Source: DASSUW01 sp963803335 | GTDB lineage: Bacteria; Actinomycetota; Thermoleophilia; Solirubrobacterales; Solirubrobacteraceae | Length of the DNA: 64,000 nucleotides | Assembly: GCA_963803335.1 (NCBI GenBank) | Contig: CAWDME010000001.1 | Coordinates: 1 to 64,000 of the forward strand | Direction of reading: 5' to 3' | Part shown: positions 7,994 to 18,259 of the stretch, one piece after another | Layout: each line of letters starts with the position of its first letter | Numbering within the stretch: position 1 is the stretch's first letter | Translations under genes and position numbers: made by a program | Notes under the pieces: model-generated | Databases searched by the model: none | Told to the model about the DNA's origin: nothing | Seen by the model: only the letters and a program-made list of their open reading frames with translations

Positions 7994-10900
7994 GCGGTCA
8001 CCTGCGGCAGCTCGATGTCGTCGGGCAGGAAGACGGTCGGCAGGTAGTGGCCGACGCCCTCGATCCCCGGCGGCGGGATCGCCCTCAGCTTCGCCATGTG
8101 GAGCGTGTGCAGGAGCTGGGCGCTGATCTCGCCCGCGCTGAAGGTGTGGCCGTCCTCGACCGTCGAGAGCAGGATCGCGTTGGGCGCGCGTGCCGTCGGG
8201 GCGTCGAAGTGCACGGCGAGGCCGGTGAGCTGGTCGGTGCGCGGGATGCCCTCGGTCCAGCCGTCGACGAGCAGCCCGGCGATCGGCTTGGCCTGCGCCG
8301 CGAGCGGCTCGGTGCCGGTGAGCGAGAACAGCGCGAGCCGCTCGCGCTGCCCGTGGGGCGGCGAGATCGCGGCCCATCCCTCGTCGACGTGCGGGAGCTG
8401 GACGAGGCCGTAGCGCGCCTTCGCGGTCCCGAGCACCGGTTCGCTGAGGAGGAGCGCGTCCGCCATCGCGCCGACCGCGGTGCGCACGCGCGCGACCTGC
8501 CGCAGCCAGCGGTTGCCGCCGGCGGCGACCTCGCTCGCGCGCGGGGCGTAGGCGGCCGACGTCGCGCGGTCCGGGTCGGCGGGGGGCGTGAACACGGGCA
8601 GGATCGGCAGCGCCGCGTCGACGAGCGTCCGCAGCCGCGTCGCCGACTGCTCGACCGGCGATCCCTCGACCGGGTCCTCCGGGGGCTCGCGGCGGGCGGC
8701 GAGCGCCGCGACGACGGTGGCAAGCGCGTCGGCGTCGCCGGTCTCGAGCGCGACGACGGCGCCGGGCACGTCGATCGCCGCGCAGCGCAGCAGCGCCGCG
8801 CGGGCGACGGCGGGATCGGCGGAGCCGAGGTCGGCGGCGATCAGGGCAAGGCGCTCCTCGACGTCCTGCAGGCGCCCGGCGATCTCGGCCTCGTCCTCCG
8901 TGGCCGTCGCCGCCGACGCGCCCGGCACGACGAGGTCCTCGGGCTTCAGCGGCCGGCTGCGGCCCGTCGCGTTGAAGGCGGCGCTCGCGAGCAGGCCGAA
9001 CTCGTCGATGCTCAGCGCGGCCGTCCCGGAGCTGGCGAGGTCGACCTCCACCGTGCGGCCGTCGGTGGCCTGCGCGGCCGCGGCCGCCTCGACGATCCGT
9101 GCCAGCCGCGAGCCGGTCTGCGTCGCGGACGCGCCCGCGAGGTGGGCGGCCTCGATCGCGGCGAGGCCGGCGGCGTCGAGCGTGAGCGCCGTCCGCTCGA
9201 CCACCGCGCCGGACGTGTCGCGGAAGGTCAGCCCCGCGGCGACGGCCTTGGGCGCGGGGAGCAGGCCCTCCAGCCAGGCCGTCAGCCGCGGCTCGGCCAG
9301 ACCGATCACCGACGGGCCCGCGGCGACGGCACCGCCGGTCCAGACCGCCACGACGCGGTGGCTGACGAGCTGAGAGTCGCGCTGGCTGGCGGTGACGGTG
9401 ATCGGCGGCACCGCCGCGTCGCCGCCGCCGGTGAGCGCGAGCGTCCCGGCTGCGGCGTCGGTGTTGCCGCGTAGCAGCGCGTGCACGCTCTGGGCCATCG
9501 TGAGGTCGGCGACCGAGTCGAGGTCGGCCGCGACGCGGAGCAGCGCCCGCCGCACGGCGGCGCGCTCGGCGGTCTCCGCCGGGTTGGCGGTCGGGGCGGT
9601 GGCCGTCCACAGCTCGCTCTGCAGGGTCGTCTCGACCAGCGTCTTGTCGACCTGCGAGCTCGCGCGCGCGACGAGCAGGCCGTCGACGACCTTCGAGGCG
9701 GGCCCGGCGGTGCCGCTGACGTCGCGGACGATCTGCCGCACGGTGTCGATCCACGCGTCGAGGTGGTGGTCGTGGAGGTAGCGCTCAAAGCGCGCGCCGA
9801 GCGTCTCGGCGAGATCCTGTCCGTTCCGGAGGCCGTCGAGGATCCACTGGCCCCCGCGCACGCGCTGCGAGGAGAGGTCGACCGACAGCGGCGTCTCCCC
9901 GCTCTCGGTCCCGAACGCACTCCAGCCCGACCGCAGCACCGCCGCCGTGGCGGCGTGCGAGAGCGACGGCGCGTGGATGAAGCCCTGCGAGGGCGGGTCG
10001 CTGGTCGGCGCCAGGTCGAGCAGCCACCCGTACGCGCCGATCTGGATGCCCGCCGGATGTGCATGCCGCTTGGCGGCGAGCCGCTCGGCGGCGAGGCTCG
10101 TGATCCAGGCGTCGATCCGGTGGCCGCCGAGCCCGAGGCTCTCGCGCAGCAGCCGCTCGAACACCGTCTCCGCGTTCGCGAGGTCGGGGTTGTTGAGCCC
10201 GGCGCGCAGCACCTGCAGGGCGAGCCGGACGGCTGGCGCCTGGTCGGCCGGGACCTGAAGGTGATTCTGATCGAGCAGGTGGTGCAGCAGCGGCGCGGGG
10301 CCGGTCACCAGCCGCTCGCGCGACTCCGTCGGGAGCGCGTGCGCGATCACGTCGTCGAGGGCGGCGATCAGCGCGACGAGCAGCTCGTCGAGCTCGTCGA
10401 GGTCGCCGCCGCTCGTGACGAGGCGGCCGACCGGCTCGACGGCGCGGGCGAACGTCGTGTGCACGAGCCGGATGACGTGGTCGGAGCCGATGCCGCCGTT
10501 CTTGCTGAAGCCGCTGACCGGGCCGGGAATCGCGAGCGTGGCCGCGCGGTGGCGCTCCAGCAGCGGGAGCAGGTCGTTGTCGATGGCGGCGAGCGCCTCG
10601 GGGCCGTAGTTGATCTCGTCGACGACCGGCGCGAGGATGCCGCGGAACTCCTCCACGCACGAGAACTGCGTGAAGATGTCCGGCGGCGAGGCGTTCGGCA
10701 CCTCGTCGGTCGGGATCCCGTCGATCAGCGGCTTGTACTGCGCCCAGGTCTCCGCGGTCTCGGCCCACACGATGCCGCCCTGGTCGCGCGTCAGCTGGTA
10801 GTCGATCTCGGCCATGATCTCCACGAAGCGCGCGCGGTCGGCCTCGGTGTTGTCGGTGGCGAGCCGGACCTGGAGTGAGGTGGGGTGGGGCACGGCACCG

Positions 10901-12279
10901 AGCACCTCGCCGACCGTGATGGCGTCGGCGGCCGGCGAGCCCGCCGGTCGCGCGTCGGTGGCGTCGGGGTCCAGCGCGGCGGTCGGCAGGGACGCGTCCC
11001 AGGTCCGCACGAAGTCGGCGAGCTGGTGCTCGAGCAGGTCCCGGAAGGCCGTCGCGCCGCCGGCGATCACGAACCCGGGCTTCGTGGTGACCGGCAGCAG
11101 GCCGTACGGCTGCGCGCCGCAGCGCAGCACCGGGAGCGGCCCGTTGCCGCGAACCCAGTCGACGTACCAGGCACGCAGGTCGGGGGCGTAGGCGCCGGGC
11201 GCGATCCGCCCGTCGATCATCGCCAGCGGCCCGCCGATGTAGTCGCCGAGCGTGCAGAACCCGATCGCGAGGTTCATCGCCCAGGCGGCGAGGCCGTCGG
11301 CCGTCTCGGCATGCGCCGTCCGGTCGAGCGCGTTGGCGCGCACGCGGCCGAACGCCAGCGAGGCGGCGTCGGCCGCGGGGACGCGGTACATGAGCGCCGC
11401 GTCGGCGGCGAACAGCACGGCCCGCCCGGCGGGCGCCAGCGGCCGCTCGCTGGTCTCGCGCTCAAACAGCTCGTCCATGTCGGGGGAGTCGACCGAGATC
11501 CCGGAGCGCCCGGCGTCGGTGTTGTTGGTGGGCGTGCCCTGGGGGACGGCGTCGAGCCCGCTCGTGTACCAGTGCGCGTCCAGCAGCGCGTCGAGTTCGG
11601 CGCCCTCGGCCAGCGGATCGCGGTCGGCCCGCACGCCGGTCACGAGCACCGCTCCGACCGGGTTCGGCACGTTGGCGAGCGGGATCCGCACCGCCATGCC
11701 GACGTTCACCGCCTTCTCGACGTCGATCGTCCAGCTCAGGCCCTGCGCGGCGAGGAACGCGTCGAGCCCTTCGCCGTCCATCCCGGCCAGCCGCGGCGCG
11801 ATCGGCAGCCCGTCGAGCACCTTCGAGGAGAACGCCGTGTGGACGGGCGCCAGCGCGCTGTTGTACAGACGCACCATCCACTGGTCGGGGAGCAGCTTCG
11901 CCCGCACCGGCTCGTCGGCGCTGCGCAGCGTGAGCTGCGGGAACGCCGGGTCGCCGTCGGCCGGCGCGTTGAGCGGCGTCGTGGCGGTCGCCACCCACAA
12001 CGCGCGGTAGTGGCCGCAGCGACCGGCGAGCCACTCGCGCGCGCTCGTGATCGCGGCCGCGTCGGTCACGCCCCAGAGCGCGCGCCAGTACGCGTGCCCG
12101 GCCGCCTGCTCGCGCTCGGTGAGCTGCTCGTGGTGCCCGTCGGCGTGGATCGCGTCCGGGAAGATGCGCACGACGAGCTCGGTCGGCACCGCGTGCGGCA
12201 GGTAGCGCGCTTCGAGGCGCACCGGGAGCAGGGCGAGCGGCAGCTCGGGATCGAGCCGTGTGAACGGCTTGACGCTCAT
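7990..12279 (-). CDS. Cassette 1 protein B (giant uncharacterised protein)
   Basis: 1429 aa. It opens with LPLALLPVRLEARYLP and a block ending IFPDAIHADGHHEQLT. Around residues 380-400 it has GNGPLPVLRCGAQPYGLLPV. Around 740-840 it has a long conserved block: GIQIGAYGWLLDLAP, QGFIHAPSLSHAATAAVLRS, LSVDLSSQRVRGGQWILDGL, NGQDLAETLGARFERYLHD. The same blocks occur at the same residue numbers in B' (52808-57148). The second half is Ala-rich and helical. There is no secretion signal, Walker motif or known catalytic motif. The start overlaps the stop of C, and its stop overlaps the start of A, both as ATGA. I infer a scaffold or assembly component. Confidence 0.8.
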   Translation of the reverse strand: MSVKPFTRLDPELPLALLPVRLEARYLPHAVPTELVVRIFPDAIHADGHHEQLTEREQAAGHAYWRALWGVTDAAAITSAREWLAGRCGHYRALWVATATTPLNAPADGDPAFPQLTLRSADEPVRAKLLPDQWMVRLYNSALAPVHTAFSSKVLDGLPIAPRLAGMDGEGLDAFLAAQGLSWTIDVEKAVNVGMAVRIPLANVPNPVGAVLVTGVRADRDPLAEGAELDALLDAHWYTSGLDAVPQGTPTNNTDAGRSGISVDSPDMDELFERETSERPLAPAGRAVLFAADAALMYRVPAADAASLAFGRVRANALDRTAHAETADGLAAWAMNLAIGFCTLGDYIGGPLAMIDGRIAPGAYAPDLRAWYVDWVRGNGPLPVLRCGAQPYGLLPVTTKPGFVIAGGATAFRDLLEHQLADFVRTWDASLPTAALDPDATDARPAGSPAADAITVGEVLGAVPHPTSLQVRLATDNTEADRARFVEIMAEIDYQLTRDQGGIVWAETAETWAQYKPLIDGIPTDEVPNASPPDIFTQFSCVEEFRGILAPVVDEINYGPEALAAIDNDLLPLLERHRAATLAIPGPVSGFSKNGGIGSDHVIRLVHTTFARAVEPVGRLVTSGGDLDELDELLVALIAALDDVIAHALPTESRERLVTGPAPLLHHLLDQNHLQVPADQAPAVRLALQVLRAGLNNPDLANAETVFERLLRESLGLGGHRIDAWITSLAAERLAAKRHAHPAGIQIGAYGWLLDLAPTSDPPSQGFIHAPSLSHAATAAVLRSGWSAFGTESGETPLSVDLSSQRVRGGQWILDGLRNGQDLAETLGARFERYLHDHHLDAWIDTVRQIVRDVSGTAGPASKVVDGLLVARASSQVDKTLVETTLQSELWTATAPTANPAETAERAAVRRALLRVAADLDSVADLTMAQSVHALLRGNTDAAAGTLALTGGGDAAVPPITVTASQRDSQLVSHRVVAVWTGGAVAAGPSVIGLAEPRLTAWLEGLLPAPKAVAAGLTFRDTSGAVVERTALTLDAAGLAAIEAAHLAGASATQTGSRLARIVEAAAAAQATDGRTVEVDLASSGTAALSIDEFGLLASAAFNATGRSRPLKPEDLVVPGASAATATEDEAEIAGRLQDVEERLALIAADLGSADPAVARAALLRCAAIDVPGAVVALETGDADALATVVAALAARREPPEDPVEGSPVEQSATRLRTLVDAALPILPVFTPPADPDRATSAAYAPRASEVAAGGNRWLRQVARVRTAVGAMADALLLSEPVLGTAKARYGLVQLPHVDEGWAAISPPHGQRERLALFSLTGTEPLAAQAKPIAGLLVDGWTEGIPRTDQLTGLAVHFDAPTARAPNAILLSTVEDGHTFSAGEISAQLLHTLHMAKLRAIPPPGIEGVGHYLPTVFLPDDIELPQVTA

Positions 12280-14768
12280 GCCGCCGTCCCGACGAGGTCG
12301 ACGACGCGGAACAGCATCCGGAACGGCGCCTGGTAGGTCACCCGCGCCATGTGCGCGGAGTTCAGGCCCCAGGTCGCGCCCGCCGGCGGCGGCTGCGCGG
12401 ATGGGAAGCCGCCGTCGCCGACGATCAGGTGGCCGGCGCCGTCCTGGCCGCTGAGGTGCTCCCACTCGAGGTCGCGCCAGTCCTCCAGCGGGCGCGTGCC
12501 GTCGCCGCTGTCGAGGCCGAAGCGCGGCTCGCACGGCTGCTCCTCGATGACGACGCGCCAGCGCGAGCCGGCGGCGGTCACCGCGTCGGCGTGCTCGACG
12601 TCGAACGCGACGAACCGGACGTCGGGCGGGATCCAGCCGCTGAAGCTGGGCAGCGACGCCACCTTGGTCACCGGGTCGACGAGCAGGAAGCGGACCGACG
12701 GGTAGTGCATGACGAGGTCTCCCCTCACGAGCAGCACGACGCTCTCGCCGCCGGCCGCGCCGAGGTCGTTGAGCGTCGAGGTCTCGGGCCACGCGGCCAT
12801 CGCGTCGATGTCGCGGTCGCTGACGTCGGGCCGGTCCCAGAAGCGGTGGAACGTCGTCGAGCCCATGTCGGCGGGGAACTCACGCCACAGCAGCTCGCGG
12901 CTCATCTCGTGGTTGGCGCCGGCGAGCAGCGACGCGACGAACGCCGAGTTGCCCTCCACGACGCGCACCGAGTTCTGCGGGAACGCGCCGACGCCGGGCA
13001 TCAGCAGCTCGGGCGAGAGCGCGACCAGCGACCACACGAGCGCCTCGTCGATCGTCGGGCCCCAGCGCACGCGGGTGGGCAGCTCGGAGTCGGGCGTGCC
13101 CGCGAGCAGGTCGCCGAGCACCGGGATGCGCGCAGCGAGCCGGGTCCGCGCGGACGCGAGCGGCCGGATGCCGGTCGCGGTCAGCGCCGCGACATCGGAG
13201 AGCTCGAGCTCGTCGGGCGCCGGCACGACGATCGCGCGCGTGCCGTCGAGCGCGGTCCCGTCCGGGACGCCGACGACACCGAACCCCATCGCCCGCCGCG
13301 TCGCGGCGCGGCCGAAGCTGGCGGCGACCGACACCGACCAGTTCGACTCCTCGCGGCCGCGCGTCGCGGCGGCGCTTGCGACGACCGCCCCCGGACGCGT
13401 GACGCGCAGGTACGCCGGGCTCACGAGCGCGTCCGGGATCGTGCTCTGCTGGAGCAGCCGTCGCGGCGGCTGGTTCGCCTCGTCGCGGGCGAACGTCAGC
13501 TGCGCGCGCAGGACGCCGACGCGCTGCAGGTCGTCGAGCTGGTTCGCCCGGTGTCGCCATGTCCGGCCGATCTCCGCCTGCAGGCGCGTCGTGCTGAGCT
13601 CGCGGTTGGCCTCGCGGATCGCACCGGCCTGGCGCCAGGCCGCCGCCATGAAGCGCTCCTGGTGGATACGGACGATCTCGGCGCCGAGTCCGGCGGCGGC
13701 GCGCCGGTTGGGCGTGAGGTTGAGCGCGCGCAGCCAGCCCGACGCCGGGATCTCGTTCGTGTCGGCGGCAAACGATCCGTACAGCGGCGGCGTGACCACC
13801 GGATCGGGATCGCTGAGCGCCAGCTCGACGCGCTGGGTGCCCTGCTCGAGCAGGTCCGTGACGGCGGCGTTGAACTCGTCGTTGAGGCTGCCGAGGCCAT
13901 GCGGCGAGATCTCCGCATCGCACAGCGCGCCCGTGTAGTCGACGGTGACGCGCTCGGTGCCCGGCGGCCACGGGTCGACCGAGCCGAGCTCGGTGACGTC
14001 CATCGTGTGCAGGCCGAGCTCCAGCGTCTCGTCGGCGACGGGGCCGAGCCGGCGGCACAGCTCCTCGAACGAGCCGGCTTCGCCGGTCGTGAATGTCCAG
14101 GTGTCATAGACGGTCAGCTCGGGCGACGCGCTCGCCGCGTCCCAGGCGGGCCGGAGCTGATCGCCGTCGGTGTCGAACGCGAGCACCAGCGCGGCGCGGT
14201 AGCGGATCCCCGGCTTCAGGCGCCGCGGGCAGACGACCCGGGCGACCACCGTGCCCGGCGCGCTCAGCGACTCGATCACCCCGTCGGCCGGCGCGATGCT
14301 CTGCACGTGCACCCAGGCGTAGGACTCGGCGAGGTCCGGGAGCTGGCCGGCGGGGGCGAACAGGCGCGCCGGGCGGTCGGCTGAGGCCGCGACGAAGTCG
14401 GCGCTCGCGTCCTCCACGCAGACCAGCACCACCCACGGCCGCAGGCGACCCGTGGATGCGTTCTCGACCGCCGGGGTCAGCACCCAGGGAAGGTCGGGCG
14501 CCGACAGCTCGATCAGCGGGAAGTAGCCGTACTCGGCGTCGACGGCGTTCGGCTGCGGGTAGCGGCGGATGATCTGGGACGCGTCGATCCCGGTCGCATG
14601 GTCGGGCGGGCGCAGCGACAGCGTGGCGTCGGCCTGCTCGCCGTCGAGCTCCACGTACACCGGGACCGGGGCGCCGCGAACGAGCGTGGCCTGCCCGGTG
14701 TCGGGCTCGCCGAGCTCGAGTCCGAGGCCGCGCCGCAGCCACGGGAGGAAGTACAGCGGGGCGCTCAT
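12276..14768 (-). CDS. Cassette 1 protein C (uncharacterised)
   Basis: 830 aa. It starts MSAPLYFLPWLRRGL. Conserved blocks shared with C' (57157-59856) are: YFPLIELSAPDLPWVLTPA and LRPWVVLVCVED (~80-120), PPLYGSF (~325), LNLTPNRRAAAGLGAEIVR with HQERFMAAAWRQAG (~345-385), and ANHEMSRELLWREFPADMG with TTFHRFWD (~620-650). I know no assigned function. No membrane segments or signal peptide are seen. It is translationally coupled at both ends. Its first ATG overlaps the stop of the DUF6603 gene and its stop overlaps the start of B. Confidence 0.8.
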   Translation of the reverse strand: MSAPLYFLPWLRRGLGLELGEPDTGQATLVRGAPVPVYVELDGEQADATLSLRPPDHATGIDASQIIRRYPQPNAVDAEYGYFPLIELSAPDLPWVLTPAVENASTGRLRPWVVLVCVEDASADFVAASADRPARLFAPAGQLPDLAESYAWVHVQSIAPADGVIESLSAPGTVVARVVCPRRLKPGIRYRAALVLAFDTDGDQLRPAWDAASASPELTVYDTWTFTTGEAGSFEELCRRLGPVADETLELGLHTMDVTELGSVDPWPPGTERVTVDYTGALCDAEISPHGLGSLNDEFNAAVTDLLEQGTQRVELALSDPDPVVTPPLYGSFAADTNEIPASGWLRALNLTPNRRAAAGLGAEIVRIHQERFMAAAWRQAGAIREANRELSTTRLQAEIGRTWRHRANQLDDLQRVGVLRAQLTFARDEANQPPRRLLQQSTIPDALVSPAYLRVTRPGAVVASAAATRGREESNWSVSVAASFGRAATRRAMGFGVVGVPDGTALDGTRAIVVPAPDELELSDVAALTATGIRPLASARTRLAARIPVLGDLLAGTPDSELPTRVRWGPTIDEALVWSLVALSPELLMPGVGAFPQNSVRVVEGNSAFVASLLAGANHEMSRELLWREFPADMGSTTFHRFWDRPDVSDRDIDAMAAWPETSTLNDLGAAGGESVVLLVRGDLVMHYPSVRFLLVDPVTKVASLPSFSGWIPPDVRFVAFDVEHADAVTAAGSRWRVVIEEQPCEPRFGLDSGDGTRPLEDWRDLEWEHLSGQDGAGHLIVGDGGFPSAQPPPAGATWGLNSAHMARVTYQAPFRMLFRVVDLVGTAA

Positions 14769-17700
14769 GCGACCGGCTCCAGGATCGGGCCGGGGAACGG
14801 CTCGAGCTCGGGCACCGGCTCCAGAGCGGCGCTGAACGGCGCGACGATCATCCGTGCGCGGGCACCCGGGTCGCCGGCGATCCGCAGCGAGCGGGCGCGC
14901 AGCGCGTCGTACTGGCTGACGCCGCCCGCCGGCACGCCGCTGTCGGCGAGCGCGAGCGTGGCTTCGGCGCCGTCGGCCGCCCGCACCAGCGTGTACTCGG
15001 TCGCGGCGATCGTGAACGCCGGCGCCGGCGCCGCCCCCGCCCGGCGCAGGGCGATCGCGGCCGCGCCCGAGCCGACCGAGTTCGCGAGCGAGTCGTCCTC
15101 GGGCACCGTGTAGGTCTCCTCCTCGTAGCCCGTGTCGACGCTCGTGCTCAGCTCGTCCGGGCGGGCGGTGATGCGCGCGTCCGGAAGGCCGAACGTGACG
15201 CCCGCATCCATCTGCTCGAACGACGCGCGCGCGAGCTTCTCGGACTGGCTGAGGACCTCGAACTGCGCGGGAGCGAACCAGTCGACGGCGGCCACCGGAT
15301 CGACCGCGACGGCGCCGATCCCCGCGCCGGTGACGTGCAGGATCTCCTCGCCCGCGGCCGGGACGGCCTGGCCGACGATCTCGAGTGTGCGCTCGAGCGG
15401 CGCCGCCGACTGGCGTGCGGTGAGCTGGTGGTCGGGCCGCACCCAGACGGTCTCGCTGCCGTCGTCATCGGGCGTGAGGTAGGTGATGCCGGCCGCGAGC
15501 GCGTCGACCGGCCCGGCCTCCTGCCACGACGCGGGCGAGCGCAGGGCCGTGAGCGCGTCGGCGCGCGGGTGGGCGATCGGTTTCGGCTCGCCGGGCGCCT
15601 TGCCGCCGACCTCGAGGTCGAAATTGACCTTGAGCCCGAAGAACTTGAACGACGCCAGCGCGCTCGCGTACCACGGCTTGGGGCCCTCGAGGTGGGCGGC
15701 GATCTCGACGCCCATCAGCTCCTTGTTGCCGGAGTAGATCCCGACCCCGGCCGACAGGTCGGCGACGATCTTGAACGGCGAGAAGATCAGCAGGACGTCG
15801 AACTCGAACCAGCCGCGGGCGGTGTACGTGCTCGGCCAGACCTCGACCGACGCCTCGATGTTCACCGACGCGCCGAACTGGACGGTGTTCGAGGTGATCG
15901 CGAAGTAGGACTGGATCGTGATGCTGATCGGGTCGGCGATCACGATCGACGCGCTCATGCGCCGCAGGTCGTGCATCGCGGCGGGGACCAGCGACGGCGG
16001 GTGGAAGCTCGGGTGGTACCCGCCGACCGACAGCAGGAAGTACGGCTGCGGCGCGACGCACAGGTACATCGCCATGTCGCCGCCGAGGTCGATCGTCTCC
16101 AGCAGCCGCGAGTCGTACAGCGAGGCGGTCAGCGCGAACGTCCCCGCCGGCACGTCGACGACGCCGAGCGAGTCCATGTGCAGCGTCAGCAGCGGCGCCT
16201 CGGGAACCGGCAGCAGCGCCTCCAGCGACCCCATCACGGCGATCACGCCGTCCGGCAGGCTGAGCACGACGCCGAGCTGGGCGGTGATCAGCGTCGGTGA
16301 GCCCCAGCCGAGCATCACCACGGGGCCGACGACCGTGTTGTCGGCCATCAGCGGGAAGTAGTCGTCGATCTGCGCGATCAGCTGCGCCGAGTCGCCGACC
16401 GGATCGTCCGGGAACAGCAGCGAGTCGATCACGCCGCTGCGCAGGCCCGAGGCCAGCGCCTCGGCGTCCATCGTGCGGTTGAGCGCGAGCAGCCCGCCGG
16501 CGCCGAGCAGCGTGAACCCGAAGCCGAGCGGGATGCCGGGGAAGCGGGCGGACAGGCTGGCGAACAGCGCCCAGCCGTCCGGGTCGCCCGGCAGCGCGGT
16601 GTCGACGACGACGACGGCGTCGATGCCGACCGCGAGGATGTCGAGCGACAGCGCGCCGGCGTAGCGCGGCGGCTCGACGGCGACGAAGCCGCCGCCGTGG
16701 ACGGCCTCGCTCTCGATCGCGAAGCCGATGCGCGTCGGCGGGGCGAAGCCAAGCGACAGGTCGAGCGGCCCGAGGTTGCCGCCGGTCTCGGGGAACGTGA
16801 GGCCGAGCGCCATGCCCATCCCGTCGACGGTGGCCGCGAACGGACCGAGCGTCGCCGCCAGGTCGGCGCCGGCGACGAGGCTGACGGTGTCCCCCGTCGG
16901 CGTGATGCCGAGCTCGGCGCCGGTGATCGTGATCGGGCCGATCGAGCGGTCGACCACGAAGCGCTTCGTCAGCCCTCCGCTGCCGTCGAAGCGCAGGCCG
17001 TCCTTGCGGGTCCAGCGCAGGTGTGCGTCGAAGTCGACCTCGAAGCCACTCCCGAGCAGACCCGCGAGGAAGCTGTCGGCATCGCCGGTGTCGACCACGA
17101 GCCTCCCGCCGTCGACGAACAGCGACGGCCCCCAGTCGTAGTCGCCGGTCGCGAGGAGCTGGGCACCGCAGCCGAGCCCGAACGACCCGATCTCGAGGCG
17201 GCTCGAGGTCGGGGCGCCGACGATGAAGGCGACACCGTCGGGGTTCGGGTTCTTGAGCAGGACGAGCTCTCCGGAGACGCCGGCGCCGGCCGCCGGTGGG
17301 AGGTGCACGGCGTCGGGCCAGAAGACGATCGGCCCGCTGTCGGTGTCGGCGTACGCGTACATGGTCCAGCCGTCCAAATGGCGGGAGATCGCCGCGGTGC
17401 CGAACGGCGTGACGATCAGCCGCGGGCCGCCCAGGTGCTCGCCGATCGGGACGATCCGCAGGCCGACGGTGCCGAGTGCGCCGAAGTCATAGAACAGGCG
17501 CAGCGTGGAGTTGGCGTACTCCATGACCTCGTCGGTGGCGATCAGATCGACGCCTGTGGGCACGCCGCGCGACGGTTCGCCGCCGAGCGAGAAGATGAGG
17601 TCGCTGAGCGGCCGCCACAGCCGGTCGACGAACTGCGCGACGTCGTCGACCGTGCGCAGCGCGGCGAGCCCGCCGTCGAGGTAGAACTCGCCGAGGAGAC

Positions 17701-18259
17701 CCGCCGGGTCCGTGAGCAGCGCCGGCAGGCGGTCGAGCCGGACCCGCTCGAACTGGCGCGGCCAGCGAACGGTCTTCGTCGTCCCGCGCAGCACGACGCG
17801 CTCCGGGGCATCGCTCTCGCGCGGGCCGTCGACGAGTCGCAGCAGGCGCCCGATCTCGTACGCGGCCGGTCGGTGCGTGCGCAGGTAGCGGGCGAACAGG
17901 AAGCCCATGACCTCGCCCGTGAGCTCACCGAGCGTCGGCGCGGGGTCGAGGTCGAAGGCGGCGAGCGCGCCGGCGATGTCGTCGACCTGCACGGCGAGAT
18001 CCCGGACCGCGTCGAGTATCGCGAGGATCGCGGCCAGGTCCGCGGCGTCGGTCGTCGCGTCGGTGAGCGCCTCGACGGCGTCGAGGATCGCCCCTGCCGT
18101 GCCCGCCATCGCCGCGATCTCGTCCTCGGCGAGCGACGTGAACTCCCAGCCGAGCCGCCCCAGGACCTCGGCGACGCCGTCGGGGCCGTCGGCCATCCGG
18201 CGGACGGGATCCGCGAACTTGTCGAGCTCGCCGAGGATCGCCTGGTCGAGCGCGGTCAT
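14765..18259 (-). CDS. Cassette 1 DUF6603-type giant protein
   Basis: 1164 aa. The N-terminal ~230 residues are helical. The rest is rich in alternating hydrophobic strands and Gly. Blocks that I associate with DUF6603 are GFGFTLLGAGGLLALNRTMD and LRSGVIDSLLFPDDP (~590-620), HMDSLGVVDVPAGTF, GDMAMYL, LSVGGYHPSFHPP (~750), FDVLLIFSPFKIVADLSAG, and PWYASALASFKFFGL. The same order and spacing occur in the cassette 2 homologue. The family name is from memory of its conserved pattern. No biochemical role is known to me. The amphipathic strand pattern could form a large groove or solenoid (inference). It is coupled to the upstream phosphatase gene by ATGA at 18256-18259. Confidence 0.75.
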   Translation of the reverse strand: MTALDQAILGELDKFADPVRRMADGPDGVAEVLGRLGWEFTSLAEDEIAAMAGTAGAILDAVEALTDATTDAADLAAILAILDAVRDLAVQVDDIAGALAAFDLDPAPTLGELTGEVMGFLFARYLRTHRPAAYEIGRLLRLVDGPRESDAPERVVLRGTTKTVRWPRQFERVRLDRLPALLTDPAGLLGEFYLDGGLAALRTVDDVAQFVDRLWRPLSDLIFSLGGEPSRGVPTGVDLIATDEVMEYANSTLRLFYDFGALGTVGLRIVPIGEHLGGPRLIVTPFGTAAISRHLDGWTMYAYADTDSGPIVFWPDAVHLPPAAGAGVSGELVLLKNPNPDGVAFIVGAPTSSRLEIGSFGLGCGAQLLATGDYDWGPSLFVDGGRLVVDTGDADSFLAGLLGSGFEVDFDAHLRWTRKDGLRFDGSGGLTKRFVVDRSIGPITITGAELGITPTGDTVSLVAGADLAATLGPFAATVDGMGMALGLTFPETGGNLGPLDLSLGFAPPTRIGFAIESEAVHGGGFVAVEPPRYAGALSLDILAVGIDAVVVVDTALPGDPDGWALFASLSARFPGIPLGFGFTLLGAGGLLALNRTMDAEALASGLRSGVIDSLLFPDDPVGDSAQLIAQIDDYFPLMADNTVVGPVVMLGWGSPTLITAQLGVVLSLPDGVIAVMGSLEALLPVPEAPLLTLHMDSLGVVDVPAGTFALTASLYDSRLLETIDLGGDMAMYLCVAPQPYFLLSVGGYHPSFHPPSLVPAAMHDLRRMSASIVIADPISITIQSYFAITSNTVQFGASVNIEASVEVWPSTYTARGWFEFDVLLIFSPFKIVADLSAGVGIYSGNKELMGVEIAAHLEGPKPWYASALASFKFFGLKVNFDLEVGGKAPGEPKPIAHPRADALTALRSPASWQEAGPVDALAAGITYLTPDDDGSETVWVRPDHQLTARQSAAPLERTLEIVGQAVPAAGEEILHVTGAGIGAVAVDPVAAVDWFAPAQFEVLSQSEKLARASFEQMDAGVTFGLPDARITARPDELSTSVDTGYEEETYTVPEDDSLANSVGSGAAAIALRRAGAAPAPAFTIAATEYTLVRAADGAEATLALADSGVPAGGVSQYDALRARSLRIAGDPGARARMIVAPFSAALEPVPELEPFPGPILEPVA

